From assembly GCA_016208305.1 (NCBI GenBank), contig JACQYI010000063.1:31766-95765 (forward strand): a stretch of DNA of 64,000 bases, in the 5' to 3' direction. Both the position numbers and the translations under genes were made by a program. The DNA is from Oscillatoriophycideae cyanobacterium NC_groundwater_1537_Pr4_S-0.65um_50_18. Lineage in GTDB: Bacteria > Cyanobacteriota > Cyanobacteriia > Elainellales > Elainellaceae. Of this stretch, positions 23,646-33,223 are shown piece after piece. The notes under the pieces are model-generated. The model saw only the letters and a list, made by a program, of their open reading frames with translations. It was not told the DNA's origin and made no database searches. Position 1 is the stretch's first letter; every line of letters begins with the position of its first letter.

Positions 23646-26279
23646 CTAGCGTTTTACAACCGTAACCACGACCTCACCTTGATTGTCCTCAAGATGAGTG
23701 TCGAAGAAAAAACAGCAGAGGTTTGCCGTCTCCTCAACTTGCAAATTGAGTGTCTCATCATAGCCGTTGAGGGTTGACCAAGTGGCACCTACGGCAGCAT
23801 TCGTTTTCAGATTAATCACCTTGCCGCCATAGATCCACAGCATCACGATCGGTTCCCCACCCTGCTCTGCGCCATAGCCAAAGACGCCTTCTTTGATGCG
23901 AATAATATATTGCCCAGGCTCCAAAACTTTGGAAACGGCTTTTTCGGACTGAATTTTGTTCATTTCCGAAGCATCGAGGAAGAAGCAGTTGCGCTGGCTG
24001 TGAACTTTGAGGGTCGTGACTGTGCAACGGCTAGGTGCAATGGGGGGCACCCCAAGGCCAGCCGCCGCGATCGCCGCAGTTGGCAAGTCGGCAGATGCAG
24101 TCATTCCCATCCGCACAGGATTCGATCGCGCTAGCTTTAGCCAGCGTCCTTCAGCTGTTTCGTAGCCAATCTCGGCCACATAATCGCGATCGATCTCCGG
24201 AACCGAAACATGCTGATCTGACGCTGAACTCGGCAAATCATAAACTTGTAGACGGTGTGCCGGATGCTGATCTAAATCAATATCTGTGGCATCGTAAACC
24301 CGCAGCTGAAATTTGTTGCCTCCCTGTTCTCGTAGCGCTGCTTTGCTGACTTCTGGAGCCTCCCAATAGGCATAGGCATCCTGGGCAGTGCGCGGCGTCA
24401 AGATAATGCGGCTGTCATCCACTACGGTTGCGGGATCGAGCAGCGGCTCAGCCGTTGCAGAAGGCGATAGCGCTGTCGCTGCAACGGCACCCGCCGCGAT
24501 CGCGCCTCCTGCTGCCAAACCTGTCAAACCTGCTAAATTCAGCCCGTCATCTGTTTTGACTGACTCACAGGGCACCCGCACCGACTGCGATCGCGCCAGC
24601 TTGAGCCAGCGATTGTCACCTGTGACATAACCTAACTCACCCAGGTAGTCGCGATCGCATTGAGCAATAGGCACATGCAGATCCGGATCAGCTTCGCTGC
24701 AATCATATTCCTGCGTGCTATGGGCAGGCTGTTGATCTACATCAATATCCGTAACATCTGAAACGCGCAGCTTCAGTGTTTTACCGCCTTGTTCCCGTAG
24801 CGCAGCCCGATGTTCTTCTGGCGCTTCCCAGTAGGCATAGGCATTCTGAGCATCGCGCGGCGTCAAGATTAATCGGCTATCGGGCGATCGGCGAAGGGCA
24901 CCTAGCGCTGCTGCCCCGACTGCTGCTGCTCCCACTGCCGCTGCTCCCACTGCCGCCGCTCCCGCCGCTGCTTCGGCTGGAATCGGGGTGGCAGAAGCCG
25001 CATCAGCGATTCCTGCCGGAGCAACAGGGAGTACAGGGGGCACAGGGGTAGGCACAACAGGCGGTGCCGGAGAAACGGGCGGTGCTGGAGGGACGGATGG
25101 TGCGGGAGGAACGGATGGTGCTGCCACAGGAGACGCGCCACGCCCTCTAGACAACCACCAAAGTCCGCCTGCAATCAGGGGCAGCAGTAGCCATCCCAGC
25201 CACCCAGGAAAACCCCCTCGGTCGGCAGCCACAGCTCCTGGCGCAGCCGCCACCGAGGGGTCAGCGGCTGCGCCAGGTGAAACATCTGCACTGACAGAAG
25301 GAGGCACACTGGCAGAGGGAGACACGCTGGCAGAAGATTCTGGAGAAGCTGCGGGATTAGCGGCTACGGCAGCCACAGCCGCCGCTTCCGTTGCTTTGGC
25401 CGTCGCAATCGTTGCCTGACCGTCTGGAGAAGTCGCAAAGCCTAAGAACGCCAGCACTGCTGGATTAGTCGCATCCTTATAGACATAGCCACGCGGCTGA
25501 GAGAAGGGATAGCGCGGATCATCGGGCAGGGTTTTGTGCATCGAAATGATCTTGACATTAGGCTGGTCTAAGACCTGACTGGCGATCGCATAACCAATGC
25601 CATCCCTGCCCAACTCAGTCACCACCGCTGCGGTGTCATCCTGCGAAACTTGAGTCGCATTGGCTCCGGTTTCAAACGGAGCATTTTCAAAAACCTTGTA
25701 CTTACCCAAAGAGATGCGGGTATCGCTAGAGTCAGGGCGATCGATCAGCTGAATTGGCCCTGGCTCACCCCCTAATTCTGACCAGTCTGTAATCTCGCCT
25801 CGAAAGACCCTGGCGAACTGAGCAAAAGTAATATCACCGCTAAAGGGGTTGTCAGGGGAAACAATGATGGCGACCTTTTCTCGGCTAATCGGTGTTTCAA
25901 TCAGCCCTTGCGCCTTCTCTTCATCAGTTAAGGGACGACCGATCGCAGCCAGATCGATATCTCCTTTTAATAAAGCTTGTAGAGCCTCATCGGTTCCGGC
26001 CGCAGCCAAGTTTACTGTCGTGCCAGAAAATTTTTCTTCAAAGCTTTTTTTTAGCGCTGCGTTAATGACGGTCATACTGCTAGAGCCATCTAGCCTTACA
26101 GTCGTACCGCTGGGCACTGCACTAGGCAAGGGAAAGCTAGTAGGAGTCGGTGACTGGGCTAACAGCATGGCATCTGTCTTTAAGGCTGTGGCAACTGCCG
26201 AGGCAGTCATCAGCGTCAGGAGAGTAGCAGACACCTTAATGGCAGACCGCTTGATTAAAGTTTTTTTTGAACTCAGCAT
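23646..26279 (-). CDS. Membrane-anchored PstS-like binding protein with two DUF4912 domains and a novel C-terminal domain
   Basis: 877 aa. Signal peptide/anchor at about 12-35. A periplasmic phosphate-type solute-binding domain spans about 55-300 (VRLDGSSSMTVI, GTDEALQALLKGDIDLAAIGRPLT, FRGEITDWSELGG, DSSDTRISL, GIGYAIASQVL). An Ala/Ser/Pro linker leads to one TM segment (about 357-377, GFPGWLGWLLLPLIAGGLWWLS). A Pro-rich then (GAAAV)n linker follows. Two DUF4912 domains are near 467-570 and 625-722, each opening ILTPR.AQ.AYAYWEAPE. The C-terminal domain at about 750-877 (CTVTTLKVHSQRNCFFLDASEM...LWIYGGKVINLKTN...STLNGYDETL) is a paralogue of the adjacent small protein. It is receptor-like, with no ABC partner nearby. 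AGGA precedes the ATG. Confidence 0.85.
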   Translation of the reverse strand: MLSSKKTLIKRSAIKVSATLLTLMTASAVATALKTDAMLLAQSPTPTSFPLPSAVPSGTTVRLDGSSSMTVINAALKKSFEEKFSGTTVNLAAAGTDEALQALLKGDIDLAAIGRPLTDEEKAQGLIETPISREKVAIIVSPDNPFSGDITFAQFARVFRGEITDWSELGGEPGPIQLIDRPDSSDTRISLGKYKVFENAPFETGANATQVSQDDTAAVVTELGRDGIGYAIASQVLDQPNVKIISMHKTLPDDPRYPFSQPRGYVYKDATNPAVLAFLGFATSPDGQATIATAKATEAAAVAAVAANPAASPESSASVSPSASVPPSVSADVSPGAAADPSVAAAPGAVAADRGGFPGWLGWLLLPLIAGGLWWLSRGRGASPVAAPSVPPAPSVPPAPPVSPAPPVVPTPVPPVLPVAPAGIADAASATPIPAEAAAGAAAVGAAAVGAAAVGAAALGALRRSPDSRLILTPRDAQNAYAYWEAPEEHRAALREQGGKTLKLRVSDVTDIDVDQQPAHSTQEYDCSEADPDLHVPIAQCDRDYLGELGYVTGDNRWLKLARSQSVRVPCESVKTDDGLNLAGLTGLAAGGAIAAGAVAATALSPSATAEPLLDPATVVDDSRIILTPRTAQDAYAYWEAPEVSKAALREQGGNKFQLRVYDATDIDLDQHPAHRLQVYDLPSSASDQHVSVPEIDRDYVAEIGYETAEGRWLKLARSNPVRMGMTASADLPTAAIAAAGLGVPPIAPSRCTVTTLKVHSQRNCFFLDASEMNKIQSEKAVSKVLEPGQYIIRIKEGVFGYGAEQGGEPIVMLWIYGGKVINLKTNAAVGATWSTLNGYDETLNLQVEETANLCCFFFDTHLEDNQGEVVVTVVKR
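24919..24963 (-). repeat. In-frame 15-bp tandem repeat (GAAAV linker)
   Basis: Three 15-bp units at 24919-24933, 24934-24948 and 24949-24963, differing only by C/T third positions, encode repeated GAAAV in the linker after the TM segment of the PstS/DUF4912 protein. Confidence 0.8.
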
Positions 26280-26336
26280 GATGCGTTCCTGGTTGGGAAA
26301 ATGTCAAAGCAAATTGTTGAAGATTTCACTCCGTTA

Positions 26337-26370
26337 CTCCAGGTGGAATGCAGCTCCAGGTGGGATGCAA
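26337..26370. repeat. 17-bp tandem direct repeat, two copies
   Basis: CTCCAGGTGGAATGCAG (26337-26353) and CTCCAGGTGGGATGCAA (26354-26370), 15 of 17 identical, in the 197 bp between the PstS/DUF4912 gene and the small paralogue upstream. Confidence 0.8.
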
Positions 26371-26476
26371 GTTATGTTATTTAGGCATGAATTGCCCTTG
26401 AGACCGAAGACCAACCTGAGTCGGTTGGTTAAAAATTCGCAGGTTAAATTCTCACGACTTAGATTTACGCAACAGA

Positions 26477-26872
26477 TTAGATTCGCACGATAGACAGATT
26501 CACTTCGCCATCATTGTCTTCAAGATGCGTGTCAAAGAAAAAGGCGCAAAGGGTTGCAGTTTCTCGCACTTCTAGCGTGAGCGTGTCATCATATCCGTTG
26601 AGTGAAGACCAGGTCGCTGCAACTTCGACATTCGTTTTTTTGTTAACGACTTTTCCGCCATAGATCCACAGCAGCACGAGAGGTTCACCTGACATACCTG
26701 TTGAGGTTCTGTAGCCAAATTCACCGCTCTGAATTTTGACAATATTTGTGCCAGGTTCCAGAGGCACAGAAACAGCAACTTCGCTCTGAATCCGCTGCAT
26801 TTGCTCTGGGCTAAGTATGTAGCAATTGTTCTTGCTATGAATTTTGAGATCGGTAACTGTACATCCTTCCAT
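26477..26872 (-). CDS. Stand-alone homologue of the C-terminal domain of the neighbouring receptor-like protein
   Basis: 131 aa from the ATG at 26872, chosen over a TTG at 26887 because GAGGAAG lies 7 bases upstream. The whole protein aligns with residues about 750-877 of the next gene: CTVTDLKIHSKNNCYILSPEQMQRIQSE, LEPGTNIVKIQSGEFGYR, EPLVLLWIYGGKVVNKKTN, WSSLNGYDDTLTLEV, CAFFFDTHLEDNDGEV. No signal peptide or known catalytic motif. DUF-level identity is unknown to me. It lies 197 bp upstream of the large gene on the same strand, so it arose by duplication or domain capture. A beta-rich ligand-binding or oligomerising domain is my guess. Confidence 0.8.
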   Translation of the reverse strand: MEGCTVTDLKIHSKNNCYILSPEQMQRIQSEVAVSVPLEPGTNIVKIQSGEFGYRTSTGMSGEPLVLLWIYGGKVVNKKTNVEVAATWSSLNGYDDTLTLEVRETATLCAFFFDTHLEDNDGEVNLSIVRI

Positions 26873-27474
26873 AGTCCACTTCCTCAATCAATGATGTTAT
26901 TAATATCCTGCAAATCTATCAGCTAGATAAACCTAAAAGGATTTTCAAAGTTTGTGGGTCTAGAAGTATAAATTCGCCCGACACAAGCCTGCCTGAGCGT
27001 CATTTCTAGCCTTGCAATCTCTAATAACTTGTGGCCTACCCAGGCTACTAGGAGATTTCAGGAGGATCATATCTGTTTATTAATTTCTTGTAAAGCTTAA
27101 TGCGTTAGTTTGTCTCTGTAAGACATGTGTTTTATAATACAACCCCCCATTTTACCTGAGTCCTAATAACCTTTCTATCAGGCTTCATCCAGCGATAGAT
27201 CTACCTATGAAATTGAACCTCGCTATGAAATTTGATCTGGGAAAGGCATCTCACGCTCTCCTCAGAGCAAACTTCATAGCCCCAATTCGCTTTAGAGCCT
27301 CTGCGCAAGAGACTCAACTCCTATGCAGTGTGGATTTCAGCAGTGCCAAATGCCGCTGAAATCTGCTCCCGGAAAAAGGCGCAAGACGTAAATTGACCTA
27401 AAAGGCTGATTGAAAATTTAAAACATGCCTTATCTTTAGGGGGAGTTGCAGCCCGGTTGGGAGAAGATCGTTTC
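26873..27474. other. About 600-bp divergent intergenic region
   Basis: This gap lies between the small paralogue gene (minus) and the XRE-tailed gene (plus). It contains a good sigma-70-type promoter at 27110-27138 and an 18-bp direct duplication at 27205-27240 (CTATGAAATTGAACCTCG and CTATGAAATTTGATCTGG). The rest is AT-rich without a gene. Confidence 0.6.
27110..27138 (+). promoter_or_regulatory. Putative sigma-70 promoter of the XRE-tailed gene
   Basis: TTGTCT (27110-27115), 17-base spacer, then a consensus TATAAT (27133-27138). Transcription would start near 27145, giving a leader of about 330 bases to the ATG at 27475. Confidence 0.5.
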
Positions 27475-29139
27475 ATGCCATCACAGATCGCGTCATCACA
27501 GGCTCTGTCATTGCAGCCTGTACAGTCAGAGATTTTGCCCCTTGCCGCGTTTGAGCCTGGAGCGATCGCCTCAGAACCAAGTCAGCTAGAACCAAGCCAG
27601 CTAGAAGCCGCCGCAGCAGTCGCGATCGCCCCCCGGCGGGGTCGTCGTCATACCGTCAAGCGTCCCCGCACTAGCCCTGACCTGTTTCCGCAAGGGCTGA
27701 CCGATCGCATGGCTTCTAACCGTTTGATCTGGGAAGGCTGTACGGTCTTAAGCCAGGGTCGCAGCCTCGACTGGGCAGAAACCGATGACGGACTGCACTA
27801 CCAAAGCCCTGTCGCTAAGGGCAAAGGCTATATTTCTTTCTCCTTAACGAATGATCTGTATCTCAAAGATCCCAGCGTATTAGAGGGCGAGGTGGCGCTG
27901 GCGCTGATCGAAGAATTTGACATCCGAGCGGCCTGCCTCCATTTAATCTATGCCGCCTTTGCCACCCAGCTAGAGCGTCCTTGGGAGCAGCAATTTGTCA
28001 TTAGCGATCGCCAGTTAGAGCGCTATTTAGGACTCGATAAAAACAAAAAGCTGAATAAACAGCAGAAACTAGAGCTGTTATTACATCTTGCCAAACAGCC
28101 CTGCTCTCTGCTGGTCTATGTTTCCTGGCCTGATAAAGGGAAGGTCAAGTCCTTTAGCGTTAGCCGCACCTGGCTATGGGAAATTTCTGAACCGATTTTG
28201 CATTTTCAGGAAACGATTTCTGGGCATTCCGAGCTAGTTGGCTTTACGCTTCAGGTCAGAGCCGGAAACTGGGCGCAGTACTTCCTGAATGCCGAGCGCT
28301 GTAAAGACGGCACTGGCTATTACGAGTACGGCATCTTATCTCAGTCGCTGCTTCAAGACGTGATGAGCCTCTGGTACAACCATGAAGGAGCTGCCCGCCT
28401 GATGCTGTGGCTGCTGTTTAAAACCAGAGTCAGCAATAGTCCTGTGCGGGTGGGCACCTTATTTAAAGTTGCCTTTGGAGTCGAAAAAATTGAGATGGCA
28501 CGGGAAGATGCCTTTGCCCGCAAGCGCCTGGTTAAACAGTGGAAAACTCTGCTCAAGGTCTTGCATGAGCGAGATTGGAAACTCACCTTTGATGCGGCCA
28601 CCTATCCGCCCCAGTATCTGCCCGACTTCACCGACCTTGTGCCCCTGAGCGAGATTCCAGATGACCCCCAAGAGGCAGCGGAATTTTGGGCAAAGGATGC
28701 GCAAAAAGCCGAGGGCGAACGACTGACCGACCTGACGCGCAAGCCCTACGGAGGCTTTGAGCCACTGCTCATGGGACTGATGCTGATTCAGCCTCCTGCC
28801 GAAATCACCACCCGCCTGCAAGAGCTAAACCCTCGATCGCCAGTTGCCAAGCCTGCTTTCGCTGCGTTGCCAGAACCCGACAGTCAACCTGTGAACCAAC
28901 CAGAATGCAAGCCTTTGTCAGGCAAAACCCAAAAGCGATCGACTCCTGCCCGCAAGGTCAAACCTGTGATCCGGTCGGGTCAGGAGTTGAAGGATCTGCG
29001 GGTGTCAAAGGGCATGACGCAAAGTGCGCTAGCGACCCACCTGGGCAAAAGCACGAGTTGGGTGAAGCTGGTAGAAACCGATCGCCGTAATATTACAGCC
29101 GCCGACCAGACGTTATTGCAACGCTTGTTTGAGGCATAG
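27475..29139 (+). CDS. Large protein with C-terminal XRE-type helix-turn-helix
   Basis: 554 aa from the ATG at 27475 (GGAGAAG 9 bases upstream); an in-frame TTG at 27457 adds 6 residues. The last 60 residues form a Cro/cI-type HTH (GQELKDLRVSKGMTQSALATHLGKSTSWVKLVETDRRNIT). A basic segment (APRRGRRHTVKRPR) lies near residue 50. The middle 350 residues are soluble with many aromatic residues (ISDRQLERYLGLDKNKKLNKQQ; WYNHEGAARLMLWLLFKTR) and could contain winged-helix DNA-binding parts, as in some plasmid replication initiators, but I recognise no family. An in-frame 15-bp duplication (27574-27603) encodes EPSQL twice. It is a DNA-binding protein; role unknown. Confidence 0.7.
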   Translation: MPSQIASSQALSLQPVQSEILPLAAFEPGAIASEPSQLEPSQLEAAAAVAIAPRRGRRHTVKRPRTSPDLFPQGLTDRMASNRLIWEGCTVLSQGRSLDWAETDDGLHYQSPVAKGKGYISFSLTNDLYLKDPSVLEGEVALALIEEFDIRAACLHLIYAAFATQLERPWEQQFVISDRQLERYLGLDKNKKLNKQQKLELLLHLAKQPCSLLVYVSWPDKGKVKSFSVSRTWLWEISEPILHFQETISGHSELVGFTLQVRAGNWAQYFLNAERCKDGTGYYEYGILSQSLLQDVMSLWYNHEGAARLMLWLLFKTRVSNSPVRVGTLFKVAFGVEKIEMAREDAFARKRLVKQWKTLLKVLHERDWKLTFDAATYPPQYLPDFTDLVPLSEIPDDPQEAAEFWAKDAQKAEGERLTDLTRKPYGGFEPLLMGLMLIQPPAEITTRLQELNPRSPVAKPAFAALPEPDSQPVNQPECKPLSGKTQKRSTPARKVKPVIRSGQELKDLRVSKGMTQSALATHLGKSTSWVKLVETDRRNITAADQTLLQRLFEA

Positions 29140-29141
29140 CT

Positions 29142-31670
29142 TCAGGTTTTGTTCAACGATCCTCGCGTTACGCCAAGCTGGTTGTGCAGTTTCAGATCAC
29201 GCCAAAGCTGTGAACCTGTGATTTCGCCTCGTAGGAGTTTTTGATAGCTGGCGATCGTCTGATTAACCTGTGCCGCAGTTTCATTCACAAACTCTAAACG
29301 AAACTGACTGACCCCCAGCTTGATCAAATGGGGAACATACTCTGCTCCGGTCTGAGCCTTGCCATTGAATACCGTATTTCTGCATCCGGTATCAGCTTTA
29401 AGAATATGTTCGATCCCCACGCGATCGCGCAATGTTACCTCCTGAGTTTCGCAGGGGCGACCGCAGTTGGTGTAGTCAGTTCCCTCTGAGAGGAACGCAC
29501 AAAAAACGCAATGCTCCATGTGAAACATGGGAATATGTTGATGGATAGTCACCTCAAACCAATCGATCGGACAGGCGGCAATCAAATCTTCGAGTTGGTT
29601 AATGTTTAAGTCGTAGGAGGGCGTCAGGCGCTCTAATCCCTGCTGCTTTAGGTAGTCTGCCGTGATGGGATTGGCAACATTTAGGGAGAAATCACCCATG
29701 CGGCGATCGCCTGCAAAAAACTGGAGATGATCGGGATTTCGCACCAGATAGCCATCGGCATTGCAGGCGCGCACCTGCTGCAAAATCCAGTCTTCGCCCG
29801 GTTTGGTGATCCGAGGAGGCGCAACCCAGAGAGTGGTAGCTGTCTCTGTGGGGCGATCGCGATTGACAGCAGCAACTAGGCTCACAGCTTCTCGATAGGC
29901 ACGCGGATCTTCAAGTTCGCAGTAGAGCCGCTGAATGCCGCAGTCCAAAGCGGCTTGCAGTTGCGGTAGGGTGCGTGCTAGGACGGTAAGCGATGGGGCG
30001 ATTGGGGGAGGGGTTGCAAAAGCTTTGGGCAGCAAGTCGGTATAGCTAGTCGCTTCTAGCTGCCAGCGGTGCGGGCGCGATCGCTGCGCCTGGAGCTGTT
30101 CGACAATCTCGCGCCGCAGTCGATTTAGCTCGCGCATAGGCAGCATGACTGCGCCCACCAGATGGTGAGAAAGCTGGCCCAAACGAAAGGGCGTATTGCC
30201 CAAGCGACCCAACTGATCTTGCAGACGATCGCCATCTAACGGCTGAGTATGCGCCTCGATCAGCGGCATTGTGGACTCGACTTGCACAATGTGCCCCTGC
30301 GGATCACGGGCGATCGCGACCAGAGGCTGATTCACCTCACCATGAATTTCTATCTGAATCGGCTGCTGAAACTGAGGTGTATCTCCGGCATAGCTTTGTC
30401 GCACTTGACGATCGAATTCAGGATCGCTTGTCTTCCAAATTTTGTCCCCAATGTGGATACGCCGAAAGTCTAAGCTATCTCTGCCAAAGGTTAAAATGGA
30501 TTCGTTCCTTCCGGACTCTATGGCGTATATTCTGCCGCCTTCTTCCGGAAGTTCTGGATGTCCATGATCGAACACAACACCATCTCCTGGCTTTGCCGGA
30601 GCTTGGAGAGTCACAAAGATTTGGCGATCGCGAATTTGGGTGACTTCGCCCAAATAAACCCCACGCTTTTTGCCAAATCGCCCATGCACCAATTCCTGGT
30701 TGTTAATGCCGCGAAACCAGCCTGTATATAGCCCGCGCGAGAAGGCCATTTCCAGATCATAGCGATCGCCAGAAGCGTTAGATCTAGAATTCTTCGTGAT
30801 TTCTGCCCCTGCCCGATCGATCGCTTGCCGATAGACTCGCGTTACAGCCGCCACATATTCGGGGGTTTTCAACCGCCCTTCAATCTTCAGACAGGCCACT
30901 CCCGTTTTAACCAAATCCGGTAGCACCTCTAGCCCCGCCAGATCTTGGGGACTCAGCAGATACTTGCGATCGCCCAAGTCGATCGGCTTGCCATTTGCAA
31001 TCAGCTCATAAGGCATGCGGCAAGCCTGCGCGCATTCGCCTCGATTGGCCGATCGCCCCCCCAAGGCTTCACTCGTCAAACACTGCCCCGAATAGGCAAC
31101 GCACAAAGCCCCATGCACAAACACCTCTAACGGCATGGAGAGCGGGCGAGCCGTCTGCTGAATCTTGTGAATTTCCTTTAGGGAACATTCTCGCGCCAAC
31201 ACCACCAAATTGCAGCCGAGATTTTGGGCAAAGGTCACACCTGCCGCACTCGTGACGGTCATTTGCGTCGAGGCGTGAATTGGAAAATCAGGTGACAAAT
31301 GCCGAATCAAACGGCACAGACCCACATCTTGCACAATCAAAGCATCAACCCCAGCCGCAATAATGGTGCGAATATATTGTTCTGCCTCAGGTAGCTCTTG
31401 GGGAAAGATTAGCGTATTCAAGGTCACATAGCCCTTGACCCCTCGCTGGTGCAGAAACGCCATCAGTTCAGGCAACTCTGCTTCGGTAAAGTTTTGTGCC
31501 CGCATGCGCGCATTAAATCGCTCTAGCCCAAAGTAGATCGCATCTGCCCCATTTTCGATCGCGGCTTTGGCACAGTCCCAATAGCCCGCAGGTGCCAGCA
31601 GTTCAGGGAGTTGTAACGATCGGGCAGATTCACCCGGTGGCAGATTGGTTTGGGGCAGATTAGCGGTCAT
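29142..31670 (-). CDS. Peptidase U32-family protein (RlhA/YhbU-like, with DUF3656-type C-terminal region)
   Basis: About 842 aa from the ATG at 31670; an upstream TTG at 31721 adds 17 residues. Residues about 20-340 carry the U32 domain: ELLAPAGYWDCAKAAIENGADAIYFG, VKGYVTLNTLIF, and the Cys-rich signature CVAYSGQCLTSEALGGRSANRGECAQACR (Fe-S binding in relatives). The C-terminal half has a second Cys-containing block (HCVFCAFLSEGTDYTNCGRPCE), typical of the long form with the central DUF3656-like region. Related enzymes (RlhA, UbiU/V, TrhP) act in RNA hydroxylation rather than proteolysis, so the name peptidase is historical. It converges with the XRE-tailed gene, only 2 bases between stops. 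Confidence 0.88.
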   Translation of the reverse strand: MTANLPQTNLPPGESARSLQLPELLAPAGYWDCAKAAIENGADAIYFGLERFNARMRAQNFTEAELPELMAFLHQRGVKGYVTLNTLIFPQELPEAEQYIRTIIAAGVDALIVQDVGLCRLIRHLSPDFPIHASTQMTVTSAAGVTFAQNLGCNLVVLARECSLKEIHKIQQTARPLSMPLEVFVHGALCVAYSGQCLTSEALGGRSANRGECAQACRMPYELIANGKPIDLGDRKYLLSPQDLAGLEVLPDLVKTGVACLKIEGRLKTPEYVAAVTRVYRQAIDRAGAEITKNSRSNASGDRYDLEMAFSRGLYTGWFRGINNQELVHGRFGKKRGVYLGEVTQIRDRQIFVTLQAPAKPGDGVVFDHGHPELPEEGGRIYAIESGRNESILTFGRDSLDFRRIHIGDKIWKTSDPEFDRQVRQSYAGDTPQFQQPIQIEIHGEVNQPLVAIARDPQGHIVQVESTMPLIEAHTQPLDGDRLQDQLGRLGNTPFRLGQLSHHLVGAVMLPMRELNRLRREIVEQLQAQRSRPHRWQLEATSYTDLLPKAFATPPPIAPSLTVLARTLPQLQAALDCGIQRLYCELEDPRAYREAVSLVAAVNRDRPTETATTLWVAPPRITKPGEDWILQQVRACNADGYLVRNPDHLQFFAGDRRMGDFSLNVANPITADYLKQQGLERLTPSYDLNINQLEDLIAACPIDWFEVTIHQHIPMFHMEHCVFCAFLSEGTDYTNCGRPCETQEVTLRDRVGIEHILKADTGCRNTVFNGKAQTGAEYVPHLIKLGVSQFRLEFVNETAAQVNQTIASYQKLLRGEITGSQLWRDLKLHNQLGVTRGSLNKT

Positions 31671-31798
31671 GAGGGCAGCAGTTGAAAATGAGCAGCCTTT
31701 TGATCTTGCCTCAATTTCCAAAAAGTTGGAGCGATTGTTTTTGGTAGAGTAGAGAGTGCCGGGTTGCAGCAGCTACGCCCCAAGATTCAGCGGAAGCA

Positions 31799-32965
31799 AT
31801 GGGTGTTATGGAACACACTAAGACTCAGCAGACCACCCCAACCTCTCGCTTGTGGTTTGTGGACCATGTGAGAGTATTTCTTACCCTGCTGGTGATTGCG
31901 CATCATGCTGGACAGCCCTACGGCCCTACAGGGGGCATGTGGCTCATTTTTAACCCAGAACGAGCTGACATTCTGGGAGCGTTTTTTGCCACTAATGCTG
32001 CCTTCTTCATGGGCTTGTTCTTTCTAATTTCGGGTTACTTTGTGCCAAGCGCCTACGATCGCAAAGGCGCAAAAGCTTTCTTGAAAAAGCGTTTCTGGCA
32101 ATTGGGCGTGCCTATTCTGTTTTTCGCCTTGTTGGTGTTTCCCCCCATCTTTTACTTGGCTCAACCCAGTGAGCTATCTTTTACCCAATTCTTTTTTGAG
32201 ATTTATTTGGGTCAAGGGCAAATACAGGTTGGACACCTTTGGTTCTTGGTGCACCTGCTGTGCTACGCAGTGTGTTATGTGCTGTGGCGCAGAATGACGA
32301 AGCGAAAAGCTAGGCTTGAGCCAGCTCAGCCAGCTCTGACATCTCCTCGGCATGGCCTCATTTTTGCCTATTTAGCTGCATTGTCCATTGTAACCTTTGC
32401 TATCCGCGTTCCATACCCGATCGATACCTGGAAAGGATTACTGTGGATTATTCCCGCAGAAATTGCCCATTTGCCGCAGTACGCCAGCCTGTTCGTCATT
32501 GGAATCATGGCCTATCACCATGACTGGTTTCGGCGGATGCCCACCCAACGCGGATGGATCTGGTTAGGCATTGGGTTAGGCGCAACTCTACTGCGGTATG
32601 GTTATGCCTTATTTAGGGATGAATGGTTTCCAACTCGGCTGATTGCAGGGGGAGGCTGGAATTGGCGATCGCTCGTTTGGAGTACTTGGGAAGCCACAAT
32701 TTGCGTGGGTTTGTGTATCGGCTTGCTCGTCCTTTTCCGCGAACGAATCAACCAACCCGGCAAGTGGGGACGCATCTTATCTGCCAACGCCTATACGGTT
32801 TACCTGATTCACATTTTGGTTGTTATCGCTGTCCAGTTTTGGGTTGCGCCTGTCTCAATCCCACCTTTGCTCAAGTTCTTGCTTGTAACCTTAATAGGTA
32901 TTCCCTTGTGTTTCTTAATTGGTCATTTTATTCGCAAATTGCCGATCGCTAGACTTGTGCTCTAA
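31799..32965 (+). CDS. Acyltransferase-3/OpgC-like integral membrane protein
   Basis: 388 aa with about ten transmembrane helices. The N-terminal segment RLWFVDHVRVFLTLLVIAHHAGQPYG contains the HH and Arg characteristic of acyltransferase-3 family proteins, which O-acylate polysaccharides, peptidoglycan or glucans using acyl donors at the membrane. The GLFFLISGYFVPSAYDRKGAKAFLKKRFWQLGVPILF block is also typical. The acceptor is unknown. It lies 151 bp upstream of the EF-hand/ERV gene on the same strand. The ATG at 31799 is chosen; a second in-frame ATG is nine bases later. Confidence 0.9.
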   Translation: MGVMEHTKTQQTTPTSRLWFVDHVRVFLTLLVIAHHAGQPYGPTGGMWLIFNPERADILGAFFATNAAFFMGLFFLISGYFVPSAYDRKGAKAFLKKRFWQLGVPILFFALLVFPPIFYLAQPSELSFTQFFFEIYLGQGQIQVGHLWFLVHLLCYAVCYVLWRRMTKRKARLEPAQPALTSPRHGLIFAYLAALSIVTFAIRVPYPIDTWKGLLWIIPAEIAHLPQYASLFVIGIMAYHHDWFRRMPTQRGWIWLGIGLGATLLRYGYALFRDEWFPTRLIAGGGWNWRSLVWSTWEATICVGLCIGLLVLFRERINQPGKWGRILSANAYTVYLIHILVVIAVQFWVAPVSIPPLLKFLLVTLIGIPLCFLIGHFIRKLPIARLVL

Positions 32966-33223
32966 AGACATACTCAGTCACAGCCCCATATGACGCTGCC
33001 ACGGATGAGGCAGAAGCTGTGAGGGAGAAACGGTCTGCCGTCGAGGTTTACAGATCCTGAATATTTGTTCCCTTTTTTTAAGATTCACGCCAGATGAGAG
33101 CGGCCAGCGTTCTGATTGAATCTCTTCAAAGCGAGCCTTATAGCTTCCTTAGGATTAGGTTGTAAACTTCGACAGCTCTACAAACCGGGCTTTCGGGTTT
33201 CAAAATTGATGGGGATCTGTAAT

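Noticed and set aside
27475..29139. Confident call as a plasmid replication initiator
   Set aside because: No recognised Rep motif, no iterons and a housekeeping neighbourhood; only the C-terminal HTH is secure.
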